This document shows positions 1-9,232 of a stretch of DNA of 64,000 bases, piece after piece. Under the pieces are notes generated by a model. The model worked only from the letters and a program-made list of their open reading frames with translations, had not been told where the DNA came from and searched no databases. The stretch covers positions 45,382 through 109,381 of the forward strand of contig NCEE01000016.1 in the NCBI GenBank assembly GCA_002280555.1, read 5' to 3'. The stretch comes from Sphingomonas sp. 32-62-10. Lineage in GTDB: Bacteria; Pseudomonadota; Alphaproteobacteria; Sphingomonadales; Sphingomonadaceae. The number at the start of each line of letters is the position of its first letter. The first letter of the stretch is position 1. A program made the position numbers and the translations under genes.

Positions 1-458
1 TGATGGAAGCCGCGCAGTACGACATCTATCCTCGCGAGCTGGTGGGGCCGTACAAGGACCGGCGGTTTCAGGTCGGCATGGCGCTATATGCGGCGCTGGA
101 AATCGAGCGGAGTGATGCGGATGCGCGCAATCGCGAGTTCCGCCGCAATTTCCAGTTCTTCGGTGCGCCTGCCGCCCTTTTCTGCACGGTCGACCGCCGG
201 ATGGGGCCACCGCAGTGGAGCGATCTTGGCATGTATCTGCAAAGCTTCATGCTGCTCGCGGTCGAGGCGGGCCTGGCGACCTGTGCGCAGGAATGCTGGG
301 CGATTTACCCGGAGACGGTCGGCGCGTTTCTGGGCACCCCGCCCGAACGCATGGTCTTTTGCGGGATGGCGATTGGGTATGAAGATGAAACCGCCCCCGC
401 CAACCGACTGCGCACCGAGCGCGCGCCGGAAGGGGAGTGGTTGCGGGTGATGGGGTAG
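1..458 (+). CDS. Nitroreductase family protein, 5'-truncated by the window edge
   Basis: C-terminal 151 or so residues of an FMN-dependent nitroreductase-fold oxidoreductase; the frame is open to the left edge, so the true start lies outside the window and the Met at base 3 is probably internal. Visible family features are the middle stretch RNFQFFGAPAALFCTVD, the WSDLGMYLQSFMLLAVEAGLATCAQE helix region that lines the flavin/dimer interface, and the late GMAIGYED segment, which is characteristic of the family near its C-terminus. Full-length members are about 190-230 residues, so roughly 70 are missing. The fold reduces nitro compounds, quinones or enones with NAD(P)H; the substrate cannot be told from this fragment. 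Confidence 0.85.
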   Translation, partial: MEAAQYDIYPRELVGPYKDRRFQVGMALYAALEIERSDADARNREFRRNFQFFGAPAALFCTVDRRMGPPQWSDLGMYLQSFMLLAVEAGLATCAQECWAIYPETVGAFLGTPPERMVFCGMAIGYEDETAPANRLRTERAPEGEWLRVMG

Positions 459-482
459 CGAACGCTACCCCGTAAAATTCCC

Positions 483-585
483 GTCACCCCGGGCTTGACC
501 CGGGGTCCCGCTACCTTCTCGCTCGGTTTGGCAAGCGTGCGCCGGTCCCAAAAGAAGCGGGACCCCCGATCAAGTCCGGGGTGAC
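483..585. repeat. Palindromic intergenic repeat, family B (GTCACCCCGG...)
   Basis: Two near-complementary 30-nt arms, GTCACCCCGGGCTTGACCCG... at 483-512 and its inverted partner at 556-585, separated by about 43 nt. The same unit recurs at 11961, 19458, 20889, 32680, 49005 and 56743. It lies between the stop of the nitroreductase and the stop of the convergent helicase, where it could fold into a long hairpin and act as a bidirectional terminator or mRNA 3' end protector. Confidence 0.85.
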
Positions 586-615
586 GCCGAAGGATGCGGT
601 CGGAAGGGCAGGGTC

Positions 616-2076
616 TTACGCCGAAGCGCGCGACCCGCCACCACCGCCGCCGCCGCCGCCACGACCGCGTCCACCGCGACCACGTCCGCCGCCACCGGGG
701 CGACCCTGATTATTGCCAGCCGGACGACCCTGACCCTGGCCACCGGCCGGACGTGCTGCTGCCGCTGCCGGATTGGCAACGGTGCGCGGAGCACCAGCCG
801 ACGCCCCAGCCCCCGCCGGACGCGCACGATGCGTCGCCCGCGGATGCGCTGGCTGGCGATTGTTGCCAATGTCACGACGCACCCGCTCGGGCGTGTCGGA
901 CACGCCGGTGGCGGCCCGCGCTGCCTTCAGGCGAGCGCCTTCGGCGACGAAATCGGCGGGCAGCTGGCGATGTTCGATCTTCTGCTTGGTCAGCTTTTCG
1001 ATGTCGCGCAGATAGCTCTTCTCGTCATCCGCGCAGAAGGCGATTGCCACGCCCGATGCGCCGGCGCGCGCGGTGCGGCCGATGCGGTGGACATATTGCT
1101 CGGCCACATTGGGCAGCTCGAAGTTGATGACATGGCTGACGCCCGACACGTCGATGCCGCGTGCCGCGATGTCAGTCGCGACCATGATCTTGACCTTGCC
1201 CGACTTGAACTCGGCCAGCGCGCGTTCGCGCTGCGGCTGGCTTTTGTTGCCGTGGATCGCATTGGCGGCAATGCCGTTCGCGCCCAGCAGCTTCACCACG
1301 CGGTCAGCGCCGTGCTTGGTGCGGGTGAAGACGAGCGCGCGCTCGATCTCGGTCGTCTTGATGATAATCGTGAGTAGCGCCTGCTTCTCGGCCTGTTGGA
1401 CGAAGGTGACATATTGCTCCACGCGCTCGGCCGTGCTCGACACGGGCGTCACGGAGACGGTGACCGGATCGTCGAGGAACTTGTCAGCCAGGTCGCGGAT
1501 CGCCTTTGGCATCGTTGCCGAGAAGAACAGGCTCTGGCGGGTCTTGGGCAGCAATTGCACGATACGCTTCAGCGCGTGGATGAAGCCCAGGTCGAGCATC
1601 TGATCGGCCTCGTCGAGGACGAGGATTTCGATATCGCCGAGCGTCACGAAGCGCTGCTCGATCAGATCGATCAGGCGGCCCGGCGTCGCGACGAGGATGT
1701 CGACACCATTCGCCAAGGTCGTGCGATCCTTGGTGACAGAAGTGCCACCAAACACGGTCGCGATCGACAGCTTCGAGAAGCGGCCATAATCGCGCGCGCT
1801 CTGGGCAATCTGGCTGGCGAGTTCGCGGGTCGGTGCCAGCACCAGCATCCGGCAGGCGCGCGGGCGAACCCGCTCATTGGCGGCGACGAGGCGCTGGATT
1901 GACGGAAGCATGAACGCGGCGGTCTTACCGGTGCCGGTCTGCGCGATGCCGAGCAGATCGCGGCCCTGGATCAGTGGCGGGATCGCCTGACGCTGGATCG
2001 GGGTGGCTTCGGTATAGCCTTTGTCGGCAAGCGCGCGCTGCAGGGACTCGTTGAGTCCGAGATTCTGGAAGGACAT
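616..2076 (-). CDS. DEAD-box ATP-dependent RNA helicase, RhlE-like
   Basis: 486-residue DEAD-box RNA helicase. ATP-driven unwinding of RNA duplexes, probably in ribosome assembly or mRNA turnover in the cytoplasm. Motifs in order: Q motif (TPIQRQAIPPL, about residues 25-35), Walker A AQTGTGKT (45-52), PTREL (82-86), DEAD (155-158), SAT (186-188) and HRIGRTAR in the second RecA domain. From about residue 380 the protein becomes a disordered tail ending in an RGG/poly-Gly stretch, typical of RhlE proteins and likely an RNA-binding extension. I chose the ATG at 2076 (MSFQNLGL) because it matches family N-termini and has an AAAGAA-like purine stretch upstream; an upstream in-frame start at 2124 would add 16 residues with no family support. 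Confidence 0.93.
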   Translation of the reverse strand: MSFQNLGLNESLQRALADKGYTEATPIQRQAIPPLIQGRDLLGIAQTGTGKTAAFMLPSIQRLVAANERVRPRACRMLVLAPTRELASQIAQSARDYGRFSKLSIATVFGGTSVTKDRTTLANGVDILVATPGRLIDLIEQRFVTLGDIEILVLDEADQMLDLGFIHALKRIVQLLPKTRQSLFFSATMPKAIRDLADKFLDDPVTVSVTPVSSTAERVEQYVTFVQQAEKQALLTIIIKTTEIERALVFTRTKHGADRVVKLLGANGIAANAIHGNKSQPQRERALAEFKSGKVKIMVATDIAARGIDVSGVSHVINFELPNVAEQYVHRIGRTARAGASGVAIAFCADDEKSYLRDIEKLTKQKIEHRQLPADFVAEGARLKAARAATGVSDTPERVRRDIGNNRQPAHPRATHRARPAGAGASAGAPRTVANPAAAAARPAGGQGQGRPAGNNQGRPGGGGRGRGGRGRGGGGGGGGGSRASA

Positions 2077-2442
2077 GGTATTCTTTCGATAAGTGCCAGC
2101 ATCCCGGGCCTTTTCTGGGCGCACGGGGAGGCGGGCGGGGACATAATGTCGCGCCCCGCGTGATGTGGGAAGCTTGGGGTTAGAACCGAGGCAGAGCCGG
2201 GGCGTTACGCCCGATCACGCTGCATAATGCCTCGCTGAAAGCATTTAATGCATGCTGCGGTGCAAAAAGTCAAGCGCTGGCGCATCCTGGCGCAAATCGA
2301 GATCGCAACTTCCGTTCGGGCTGAGCGAAGTCGAAGCCCAAGCCCAAGCCCAAGCCCAAGCCCAAGCGTTGCGCATGCCCTTCGACTTCGCTCAGGGCGA
2401 ACGGGGGAGGGAGAATTGGGGTACAATCCCTCAGCGGCGATT
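2077..2442. other. Intergenic region between helicase and S41 protease genes
   Basis: No convincing gene. It should hold the promoter of the leftward helicase. It contains the palindromic repeat at 2312-2404. The short reading frames here are produced by that repeat and its CCCAAG tandem units. Confidence 0.7.
2312..2404. repeat. Palindromic repeat, family A, with CCCAAG x5 tandem in the loop
   Basis: Inverted arms CCGTTCGGGCTGAGCGAAGT... (2312-2336) and its complement (2380-2404). The loop starts with five exact tandem copies of CCCAAG (2337-2366). Other copies of the palindrome are at 9233, 14485 and 16456, with a diverged version at 59907. Only this copy carries the hexamer array, which suggests slippage expansion inside the loop. 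Confidence 0.85.
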
Positions 2443-3918
2443 CTAGAACGATCCGGGCAGGTCCCGCTGCATCGGGTCTGGCCGTTCGGGGGTCAGCAAT
2501 CGCTGTGCGGGCACCCGCACCGATGCCGGCCCTTGCACGCCCGATGCCAGCACCGGCGCGATCGGCGTACAGCTTTGCCCGGCAAGATAATTGAGCGCCG
2601 CACGGGTCGATGCTTCCTGCGGATCGCCGAGCGGCCTTGTCAGGTCGTCAGCGGCCTGGCAGCTCGCTTCGACCGCGGCGGCGAGCCCGTTGAAGTAATT
2701 GCCCTGGCGATTGGCATTTTGCGATGCAAAGGCTACCGGGCGCAGGCGATCGTCGCATGCCGGCTGATCAAGCGCGATCTGGCCGACGGGCTTCCCAAAG
2801 GTGTTCGATCCAATCAGGCCGATATTGGCGCGCAGATACGGTATCATTGCGTTGGCAACGAGTTCGCTGGCCGATGCGGTCGACGATGTGCCAATCACCG
2901 CGATCTTCATGGGTGATACCGATTGGGCCGTGGGCGCAAAGTTTCGAACCACGTCATTCGATGATTTTTCTGGGCGAAACGTCGTCCGGTTATAAACTTC
3001 CGACGTCGTCCGGTTGCCGCCGAGTAGATCGCCAATCAGATCGGCCGTGGAAACCAGCCCACCGCCATTATAGCGGAAATCGAGGATCACATTGGTGATG
3101 CCGTTCGCGCGGAAATTCGCAAACGCGTCGCGCAGTGGCTGGTTTGCGGTCTGGATGAAGGTGCGCAGGTTGATATAGCCTACCTGCCGCCCGCCATCGG
3201 TGATGATCTGCGCGCCATAACGCGATGATATCGGCGTTAGATTGAAATCGGCCTTGGTGACGGTAACGTTGCGCGTGCCTCCAGCATTGCTGATCTGGAG
3301 TACGCGGACGGTGCCCGCCGTGTTCGGGCCAAGCGCTGTGGTGACGGCCGAACTGCCGCCGCTGGCAATCAGCGATGCGACCGTTTGAAGATTGGCCTCG
3401 GTGGTGCCGATCGCGACGATCTGTGTGCCGCGATCGATCCCGGCGGCGAGCGCGGGCGCGCCTTCGAAGGCTTCGGCGATGATCAGGCGTTGCGATGAAT
3501 CAAATGCCAGGCGGACGCCAAACCCGGCGCTTGATCCTGAATTCAAAAAGGCGTTCTCGCCGGCAATCGAGGTCAGGAACGTGAAAAACCGGTCGCGGTT
3601 CTGACCGCGCGCCGTCGCGGTCAGCGCGTCGAGATAGGATTCGACGGTCGTGAACGGCGTCGGGTCCAAGTTTGCCGGCAGCGTTTCGGGGAACAGATAC
3701 CATTCGCGCATCTGCGCCAGCACCCAATCCTGCCGCGCACGTAGCGAGCAGGCAGATGAGGTCGTCGGGGTGGGGGTTGGCGTTGGCGTGGGTGTTGGCG
3801 CCGGTGGGACGACCGCCGTGATGCCGCCAGACGACGAAGGGCTGCTACCACCGCTACAGGCCGAAACAAACGCCATCATGCTCAGTGCCGAAATCACGCG
3901 ATGGCGAGTACCCTTCAT
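2443..3918 (-). CDS. S41 family peptidase, lipoprotein (Ctp/TSP-like)
   Basis: 491-residue exported serine protease of the S41 (C-terminal processing protease) family. The N-terminus is a lipoprotein signal with a lipobox ending VSAC (Cys21), followed by a Ser/Gly spacer and a PTPTPT linker at about residues 40-52. A PDZ-like region follows (about 130-200), then the S41 core with LDFRYNGGG (about 279-287) and the catalytic Ser motif GTSSTASASEL (about 343-353). The start at 3918 (MKGTRH) has an AAAGGA ribosome binding site 1-7 nt upstream; a longer frame to 3978 lacks one. The likely role is cleavage of periplasmic proteins at the inner face of the outer membrane. The gene stands alone, with the amidohydrolase pair upstream on the same strand after 139 nt. 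Confidence 0.88.
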   Translation of the reverse strand: MKGTRHRVISALSMMAFVSACSGGSSPSSSGGITAVVPPAPTPTPTPTPTPTTSSACSLRARQDWVLAQMREWYLFPETLPANLDPTPFTTVESYLDALTATARGQNRDRFFTFLTSIAGENAFLNSGSSAGFGVRLAFDSSQRLIIAEAFEGAPALAAGIDRGTQIVAIGTTEANLQTVASLIASGGSSAVTTALGPNTAGTVRVLQISNAGGTRNVTVTKADFNLTPISSRYGAQIITDGGRQVGYINLRTFIQTANQPLRDAFANFRANGITNVILDFRYNGGGLVSTADLIGDLLGGNRTTSEVYNRTTFRPEKSSNDVVRNFAPTAQSVSPMKIAVIGTSSTASASELVANAMIPYLRANIGLIGSNTFGKPVGQIALDQPACDDRLRPVAFASQNANRQGNYFNGLAAAVEASCQAADDLTRPLGDPQEASTRAALNYLAGQSCTPIAPVLASGVQGPASVRVPAQRLLTPERPDPMQRDLPGSF

Positions 3919-4057
3919 GTCCTTTAACTCCGCAATTTCAATATTGTATATCCGGCAAACCCGGAAAATCAATCCCACGAGTTAACGCCGCTTGGTCCGG
4001 CTAGCGATAGTGAATCTGTGCGTGCGCCTCTCAGATCACACGAACGGCACGCGTATG

Positions 4058-5371
4058 TTACCGCTCATATGCCTTGGGGAGTGCGCCTTCTTGCGGGGTC
4101 ATGTAGCGTTTGAGCAACTGGCCCTGCCGCGTGGCGAGCGGTTGCTTGACCCCGTCGATCCATACCGACAGCGCGGCGGTATCAAGCTCAAGCGGATCGC
4201 CTGACCAGATCACGACGTCGCCCGCCCGACCTGGACGCAGCGACCCGATCTGCCCGCCGAGTCCAACCGCCTCGGCAGGCACGGAGCTGATTGCGGCAAA
4301 CGCGGCGTTCCAGTCGAGACCGGTCGCGCCGGGCACCTTGGTGAGCGCGACCAGATTGCCCGCATATTGTTTTTCGAGCCGGGCCTGGCGCGCCTCATCG
4401 TCGTTGATGGTGCCGATGCCGACGCGAACTCCGGCGGCCTTCATCCTGCCGACATTGGATTGCGTGGCGGCAATCGATTCGAACGAACTCGGCAAATCGT
4501 TGAGCGCGCTCGCAATGACCGGAATGCCAGCGGCTGCTAGCTGTTGTGCGACCATCCAGCCCTCCGACACGCCGACGAACACCATTTTGATCGCCGGGAA
4601 GTCACGCCGCAGCTCGATCAGCGCGAGCATATCCGACGCCCGCTCGACATGGACCAGCAGTGGAACCTTGCCGGTTGCGACGGCGCCCAATGCCTCGGCA
4701 TCGGCGCGGGTCAGCAGCGCGTCCTTGCCCTGATCGGCATAGCTGCCCGGGTTGCGGGCATAAGCGCGCGCCTGGAACAGCGCGTTCTTGAACATCACGA
4801 GCGCGGCCGGGCGACTGCCGCCTGCCGCGCGCGCACCGCCCTCACCATATTCCATATACTGGAAAGCGCGCGGGGTGCTGACGGGGTCAGCGTCGCTGCC
4901 TAGATCAATGACGGCGCCCATCCCGGCGAAGATCGAGCCCCGACTCTCCGGCGCGACGATTGCGCGCGTCACCCCTTCGGCCCGGTTGAGTCCGATCGAG
5001 CTGGTCTTTGGGTTTACCGCCGGAGAAATATCGATCGCGGCATGAAACGGGCTGCCACTGGCACCTGAATCATTCGTTTGCGACACACCATCGACCTCGA
5101 TGATGCCCATCCGGGTAAAACCGGCGACGATGCCTGGCGTTACCCATTTGCCGCCGGCGTCGATCACCTCGACACCGGCAGGCACGGCAACCCCTGCACC
5201 CGCGGCGACAACTTTGCCGTTACGAACAACAACGGTGCCGCCCTCGATTGGGGCAGAACCATCGCCGATGACGAGCTTCGCGTTGGTGATGGCCACCGAC
5301 TGTGCGGCGGCAGGCGCCAAGGTCATCGGGGTGGCGAGGAACGCCGCGGTCAGCAGGAGCAGGCGCTTCAC
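4058..5371 (-). CDS. Amidohydrolase-like exported protein lacking the HxH metal motif
   Basis: 437 residues with a cleavable signal peptide (about residues 1-24, ending PAAAQ). It has the amidohydrolase-superfamily frame: beta-rich N-terminal region (VVVRNGKVVAAG) and C-terminal GSLRPGRAGDVVIWSGDPLE. However, where active members read TPG(I/L)xDxHxH, this protein reads TPGIVAGFTR (residues 78-87), so the first two metal-binding histidines are absent. A later Asp in GTINDDE is retained. It is therefore probably a pseudoenzyme or uses another mechanism. Its ATG overlaps the stop of the upstream amidohydrolase by 4 nt (ATGA at 5368-5371), so the two are translationally coupled and may form a heteromeric periplasmic complex. 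Confidence 0.85.
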   Translation of the reverse strand: MKRLLLLTAAFLATPMTLAPAAAQSVAITNAKLVIGDGSAPIEGGTVVVRNGKVVAAGAGVAVPAGVEVIDAGGKWVTPGIVAGFTRMGIIEVDGVSQTNDSGASGSPFHAAIDISPAVNPKTSSIGLNRAEGVTRAIVAPESRGSIFAGMGAVIDLGSDADPVSTPRAFQYMEYGEGGARAAGGSRPAALVMFKNALFQARAYARNPGSYADQGKDALLTRADAEALGAVATGKVPLLVHVERASDMLALIELRRDFPAIKMVFVGVSEGWMVAQQLAAAGIPVIASALNDLPSSFESIAATQSNVGRMKAAGVRVGIGTINDDEARQARLEKQYAGNLVALTKVPGATGLDWNAAFAAISSVPAEAVGLGGQIGSLRPGRAGDVVIWSGDPLELDTAALSVWIDGVKQPLATRQGQLLKRYMTPQEGALPKAYER

Positions 5372-6804
5372 TTCACATCTCCCGAGCCGGGCTGACCAAG
5401 TTCGAAATCGGATACCGGGCGCAGGCGCGGATCATTGGCGTCATATAGCAACGCGCCATCGATCCAGACCTTGTCGGGCCGCGAATAGACGCTGAACGGG
5501 TTGCCGTTCCATAACACGACATCAGCCATCTTGCCGGGTTTCAGGCTACCGGTGCGATCGCCGATGCCGAGCGCCTTGGCGGGATTATAGGTCAGCCAGG
5601 TCCACGCGGTTGCATCGGAAATGTCGATCCCCGCGCGCCTGCCAGCGGCAAGCGCCTTGGCGACTTCCTGGTTGAGCCGCTGAATGCCGTTGGCGTCATC
5701 GGAATGGATCATGCCGCAAGCGCCCGCCTTTTGCAGCAGCGCAAGGTTCTCGCTGATCGCGTCATAGGATTCCATCTTGAACCCCCACCAGTCCGCCCAG
5801 ACGGCCGCGCAAGTGTCATTGCTCTTCAGCAAGTCGCCGATCTTGTAGGCCTCAACCGCGTGGTGAAACGCGGTCACTTTGTATCCGAACTCCTTGGCCA
5901 TATCCATGACGAGCGCCATTTCGTCGGCGCGGTAGCAATGGTTCTGAACCAGGATTTCGCCCGAAAGTACGCCGCGCAACGTATCCATGCCGATGTCGCG
6001 CGCGGGCGGTTCGCCGCCATCCTTTTCATACTTGTCCCAACGGCGCTTATATTCGGCAGCGCGCGCCCAGGTCTGGCGATCAACGGCGATATTGCCCATC
6101 CGGGTCGAGGGCTGGCGACCCTTGCCGCCATAAACGCGCTTGGGGTTTTCGCCGCACGCCATTTTCATGCCGTAAGGCGCACCGGGGAACTTCATCCCCT
6201 GCGCGGTGCGGGCATAAACGTTCTTGAGCACCACCGAGCGCCCGCCGAACAGATTGGCCGAGCCCGGCAGAATCTGCAGTGTGGTCACGCCGCCATTGGC
6301 GAGCGCGCGGCTGAAGCCCGGGTCCTGCGGCCAAACGCTATGTTCGGCCCAGACATCGGCGGTGACGGGGCTGGTCGCCTCATTGCCGTCCGAATGCGCC
6401 TCGACACCGGGCGAAGGATAATTGCCGAGATGGCTGTGAATATCGATGATGCCGGGGGTCAACGTCTTGCCGGTGCCGTCGATCACCACTGCGCCCGCGG
6501 GGGCGGCGATCGTCTGGCCGATTTCGACGATCTTACCATCGGCAAACAGCGCCGATCCGCGCTCGATTTTGCCGCCTTCGCCATCGAAAATGGTGACATT
6601 GGTGATCAGCGTCGGTTTGCCGGGATAGGCGCGATAGGTGGAGGGAAAGGGGTTATGATCGAAGCCCTTGCCCATGCCGGGGCCGGACTTTGTGGGGGCG
6701 CTCGCCGCGTTCTTCGGCTTGGCATCGCCCGTCGTGGCACAGGCGGAAAGCAGCGCGGTTGCCCCCAATGCTGCAAGGAGGCCCCTCATCATCCCAGTCG
6801 TCAT
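5368..6804 (-). CDS. Amidohydrolase, predicted lipoprotein with intact HxH motif
   Basis: 478 residues, superfamily metal-dependent hydrolase (imidazolonepropionase/dipeptidase-like). A lipoprotein signal with lipobox LLSAC (Cys22) directs it to the cell envelope. The canonical TPGIIDIHSHLG (about residues 116-127, with His123 and His125) is present, as are further candidate ligands in LVQNHCYRADE and TAFHHAVEAY and the late Asp in MIHSDDANG. The C-terminal GSLKPGKMADVVLWNGNPF closes the composite beta domain. The first Met (6804) and the Met at residue 5 are both possible starts. It is the first gene of a two-gene operon with the HxH-less paralogue. The substrate is unknown; exported members often process peptides or cyclic amides. 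Confidence 0.9.
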   Translation of the reverse strand: MTTGMMRGLLAALGATALLSACATTGDAKPKNAASAPTKSGPGMGKGFDHNPFPSTYRAYPGKPTLITNVTIFDGEGGKIERGSALFADGKIVEIGQTIAAPAGAVVIDGTGKTLTPGIIDIHSHLGNYPSPGVEAHSDGNEATSPVTADVWAEHSVWPQDPGFSRALANGGVTTLQILPGSANLFGGRSVVLKNVYARTAQGMKFPGAPYGMKMACGENPKRVYGGKGRQPSTRMGNIAVDRQTWARAAEYKRRWDKYEKDGGEPPARDIGMDTLRGVLSGEILVQNHCYRADEMALVMDMAKEFGYKVTAFHHAVEAYKIGDLLKSNDTCAAVWADWWGFKMESYDAISENLALLQKAGACGMIHSDDANGIQRLNQEVAKALAAGRRAGIDISDATAWTWLTYNPAKALGIGDRTGSLKPGKMADVVLWNGNPFSVYSRPDKVWIDGALLYDANDPRLRPVSDFELGQPGSGDVK

Positions 6805-6901
6805 GCTAACCCCTTTTGGCCCGTTGTTCAGGCCTTAAGGGGCCAACATTCCGGCAATATGTACTCGTGTCAATCGCGGGCAGTTCCAATCAATCAGCCG
6901 A

Positions 6902-8053
6902 TCAAAGCGACCGCCCGATCAGTTCCTTCATGATTTCGTTGGTGCCACCGTAAATCCGGCTGACGCGTGCGCCGCGCCACATCCGGGCGATCGGATATTC
7001 GTTCATGTAGCCCGCACCGCCGTGCAGCTGCAGGCACTTGTCCATCACTTCCCATTGCAGATCGGTATGCCAGAGCTTGGCAGCCGCACCCTCGGTCGGG
7101 GTTAGTTCCTTTGCCAGGTGGCGCTTGATCGCCCAGTCGAGATGCGCCCAGCCGACCTGCAGCTTGGCCTTCAGGTCCGCCAGCACGAAGCGCGTGTTCT
7201 GGAAATCGAACACGGTGCCCATGAACGCCTTGCGATCCTTGGTGAAGGCAACGGTATCGTCGAACGCGCGCTGGGCGGATGCCTGCACGCCGATCGCGAT
7301 CGACAGCCGCTCCTGCGGCAACTGGCTCATCAGATAGATGAAGCCCTTGCCCTCTTCGCCCAAGCAATTGGTCATCGGCACGCGGACATCTTCGAAGAAC
7401 AGCTCTGACGTGTCGGCGGCGTCCTGCCCAATCTTGTCGAGGTTGCGGCCGCGCTTGAATCCTTCCCGGTCGGCTTCGACCAGAATGATCGACATGCCCT
7501 TATAGGCAGGCTTGGCATCGGGATCGGTCTTGGCGACCACCAGGATCAGATCGGCATTCTGGCCATTGGTGATATAGGTTTTGGAGCCATTGATGACGTA
7601 GTGATTGCCATCCTTCTTCGCACTGGTGCGGATCGATTGCAGGTCGGAGCCGGTGCCCGGCTCGGTCATCGCGATCGCGGTGATCGTTTCACCCGAAACG
7701 AGGCGGGGCAGCCACTGCTTCTTCTGTTCTTCGGAGCCGTACTGGACGATGTAATCGCACACGATGTCCGACTGGAGCGAGAAGCCGAGCGGCACGCCGA
7801 TGTACGACACTTCCTCGTCAACAATCGCGTTATAGCCGAAATCGAGGCCCAGGCCGCCATATTCCTCTGGCACGGTCGGGCACAGCATGCCGATCGCACC
7901 GCCCTTTTTCCAGATTTCCTTGTCGACAATGCCGGCGGCTTCCCAGTCATTCACATGCGGCACCGCCTCCTTCTGCAAAAAGCTGCGAACGGTCTGGCGG
8001 AAAGCCTCATGATCCTCACCATAAGCGAAGCGGCCGGGAAGCGTATCGAGCAT
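6902..8053 (-). CDS. Acyl-CoA dehydrogenase, long-chain (LCAD)-like
   Basis: 383-residue FAD-dependent acyl-CoA dehydrogenase that introduces the alpha-beta double bond in acyl-CoAs and passes electrons to ETF. Family signatures are AMTEPGTGSDLQ (flavin/substrate region, about residue 130) and LHGGAGYMNEYPI near the C-terminus. The C-terminal motif is YGGTNEIMKELI: the Gly at the position that is the catalytic Glu in short/medium-chain enzymes matches LCAD and isovaleryl-CoA types, where the base lies in an earlier helix; LPQERL at about residue 250 is the candidate. ATG at 8053 (MLDTLPGRF) has AGAGGA 6 nt upstream. It is divergent from the FAH gene. The acyl chain length specificity is inferred only. 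Confidence 0.92.
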   Translation of the reverse strand: MLDTLPGRFAYGEDHEAFRQTVRSFLQKEAVPHVNDWEAAGIVDKEIWKKGGAIGMLCPTVPEEYGGLGLDFGYNAIVDEEVSYIGVPLGFSLQSDIVCDYIVQYGSEEQKKQWLPRLVSGETITAIAMTEPGTGSDLQSIRTSAKKDGNHYVINGSKTYITNGQNADLILVVAKTDPDAKPAYKGMSIILVEADREGFKRGRNLDKIGQDAADTSELFFEDVRVPMTNCLGEEGKGFIYLMSQLPQERLSIAIGVQASAQRAFDDTVAFTKDRKAFMGTVFDFQNTRFVLADLKAKLQVGWAHLDWAIKRHLAKELTPTEGAAAKLWHTDLQWEVMDKCLQLHGGAGYMNEYPIARMWRGARVSRIYGGTNEIMKELIGRSL

Positions 8054-8194
8054 GTCAGTCCTCTCTTGAAACCTTTTGCCCAAACTGCGGTGGCGCGGCG
8101 ACGCGGTCAATAGGGCTGTTGGGGCAATCCGTGCTGGCTCGACAGGGCGAGTGAGCGGAGTAAGGTTGGCCAAACCATAAACGCAGGAGAGTCT

Positions 8195-9202
8195 ATGAAA
8201 CTGGCCAGCCTCAAATCCGGGCGCGACGGCGCGCTAATCGTCGTGTCGCCCGATCTGGCCTGGTATGCCGACGCCGGCCATATCGTACCGACGCTCCAGG
8301 CCGCGCTCGATGACTGGGATCATGTGGCCCCTGCGCTCCGCAACCTGTCGACCGATCTGGAACATGAGGTGATCCCGATGCGGCGGTTCCACGAACATGG
8401 TGCGGCGGCACCGCTGCCGCGCGCGTACCAATGGGCTGATGGCTCGGCCTATGTGAACCATGTCGCACTTGTGCGGCAGGCACGGGGTGCAGAGATGCCC
8501 GACAGCTTCTGGCACGATCCGCTGATGTATCAGGGTGGATCGGACGGTTTCCTCGGTCCGCGCGATTCGATTCTGTTGAAGGACGATGCCTGGGGTTGTG
8601 ATCTCGAGGGCGAGGTCGTTGTCGTGACGGGCGATGTGCCGATGGGCGCGAGCCGTGAAGAGGCTCTGGCGAGCATCAGGCTGGTGGGGCTGACCAACGA
8701 TGTGTCGCTGCGCAACTTGATCCCAGGTGAACTCGCAAAGGGCTTCGGCTTTTTCCAGTCCAAACCGGCCAGCGCCTTTTCGCCGGTGTTCGTGACTCCC
8801 GATTCTCTCGGCGACTGGTGGCAGGACGGCAAGTTGCACCGCAAACTGATGATCGACCTGAACGGCAAGCCGCTCGGCCGGGTCGAGGCAGGCGAAGACA
8901 TGACCTTCGATTTCGGCACGCTGATCGCGCACGCCGCCAAAACGCGCGCGCTGGGGGCAGGGACCATCATCGGGTCCGGCACCGTATCCAATCGCGGTGC
9001 CGATGGCGGCCCTGGCAAGCCGATTGCCGATGGCGGGGTGGGTTATGCGTGCCTAGCCGAAGTCCGCACCGTTGAGACGATCCTGGGCGGCGCCGCCGTG
9101 ACGCCGTTTCTAAAGGCGGGTGATACGGTGCGGATCTGGGCCGAAGATGATCGGCATCATCCGATTTTCGGGGTGATCGAGCAGACGGTGGTGGCGGGGT
9201 AG
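8195..9202 (+). CDS. Fumarylacetoacetate hydrolase (FAH) family protein
   Basis: 335-residue FAH-family protein with the catalytic metal-binding Glu residues in CDLEGEVVVVTGDV (about residues 132-145) and the expected N-terminal region. The C-terminal part carries GSGTVSNRGADGGPG, the usual GTGTIxxG-type loop. FAH-fold enzymes hydrolyse or hydrate C-C bonds in 2-oxo acids from aromatic or sugar-acid catabolism (acylpyruvases, hydratases, true fumarylacetoacetase). At 335 residues it is closer in size to the longer, two-domain members. ATG at 8195 is preceded by GCAGGAGAG. There is no neighbouring aromatic-degradation gene that would fix the substrate. Confidence 0.88.
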   Translation: MKLASLKSGRDGALIVVSPDLAWYADAGHIVPTLQAALDDWDHVAPALRNLSTDLEHEVIPMRRFHEHGAAAPLPRAYQWADGSAYVNHVALVRQARGAEMPDSFWHDPLMYQGGSDGFLGPRDSILLKDDAWGCDLEGEVVVVTGDVPMGASREEALASIRLVGLTNDVSLRNLIPGELAKGFGFFQSKPASAFSPVFVTPDSLGDWWQDGKLHRKLMIDLNGKPLGRVEAGEDMTFDFGTLIAHAAKTRALGAGTIIGSGTVSNRGADGGPGKPIADGGVGYACLAEVRTVETILGGAAVTPFLKAGDTVRIWAEDDRHHPIFGVIEQTVVAG

Positions 9203-9232
9203 GAGCAGCATCTTGCTGTTTGCCATCCTGAG

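Noticed and set aside
5704..6933. 409-residue plus-strand frame opposite the amidohydrolase
   Set aside because: Antisense shadow with no family features; the minus strand has clear lipoprotein and HxH motifs.
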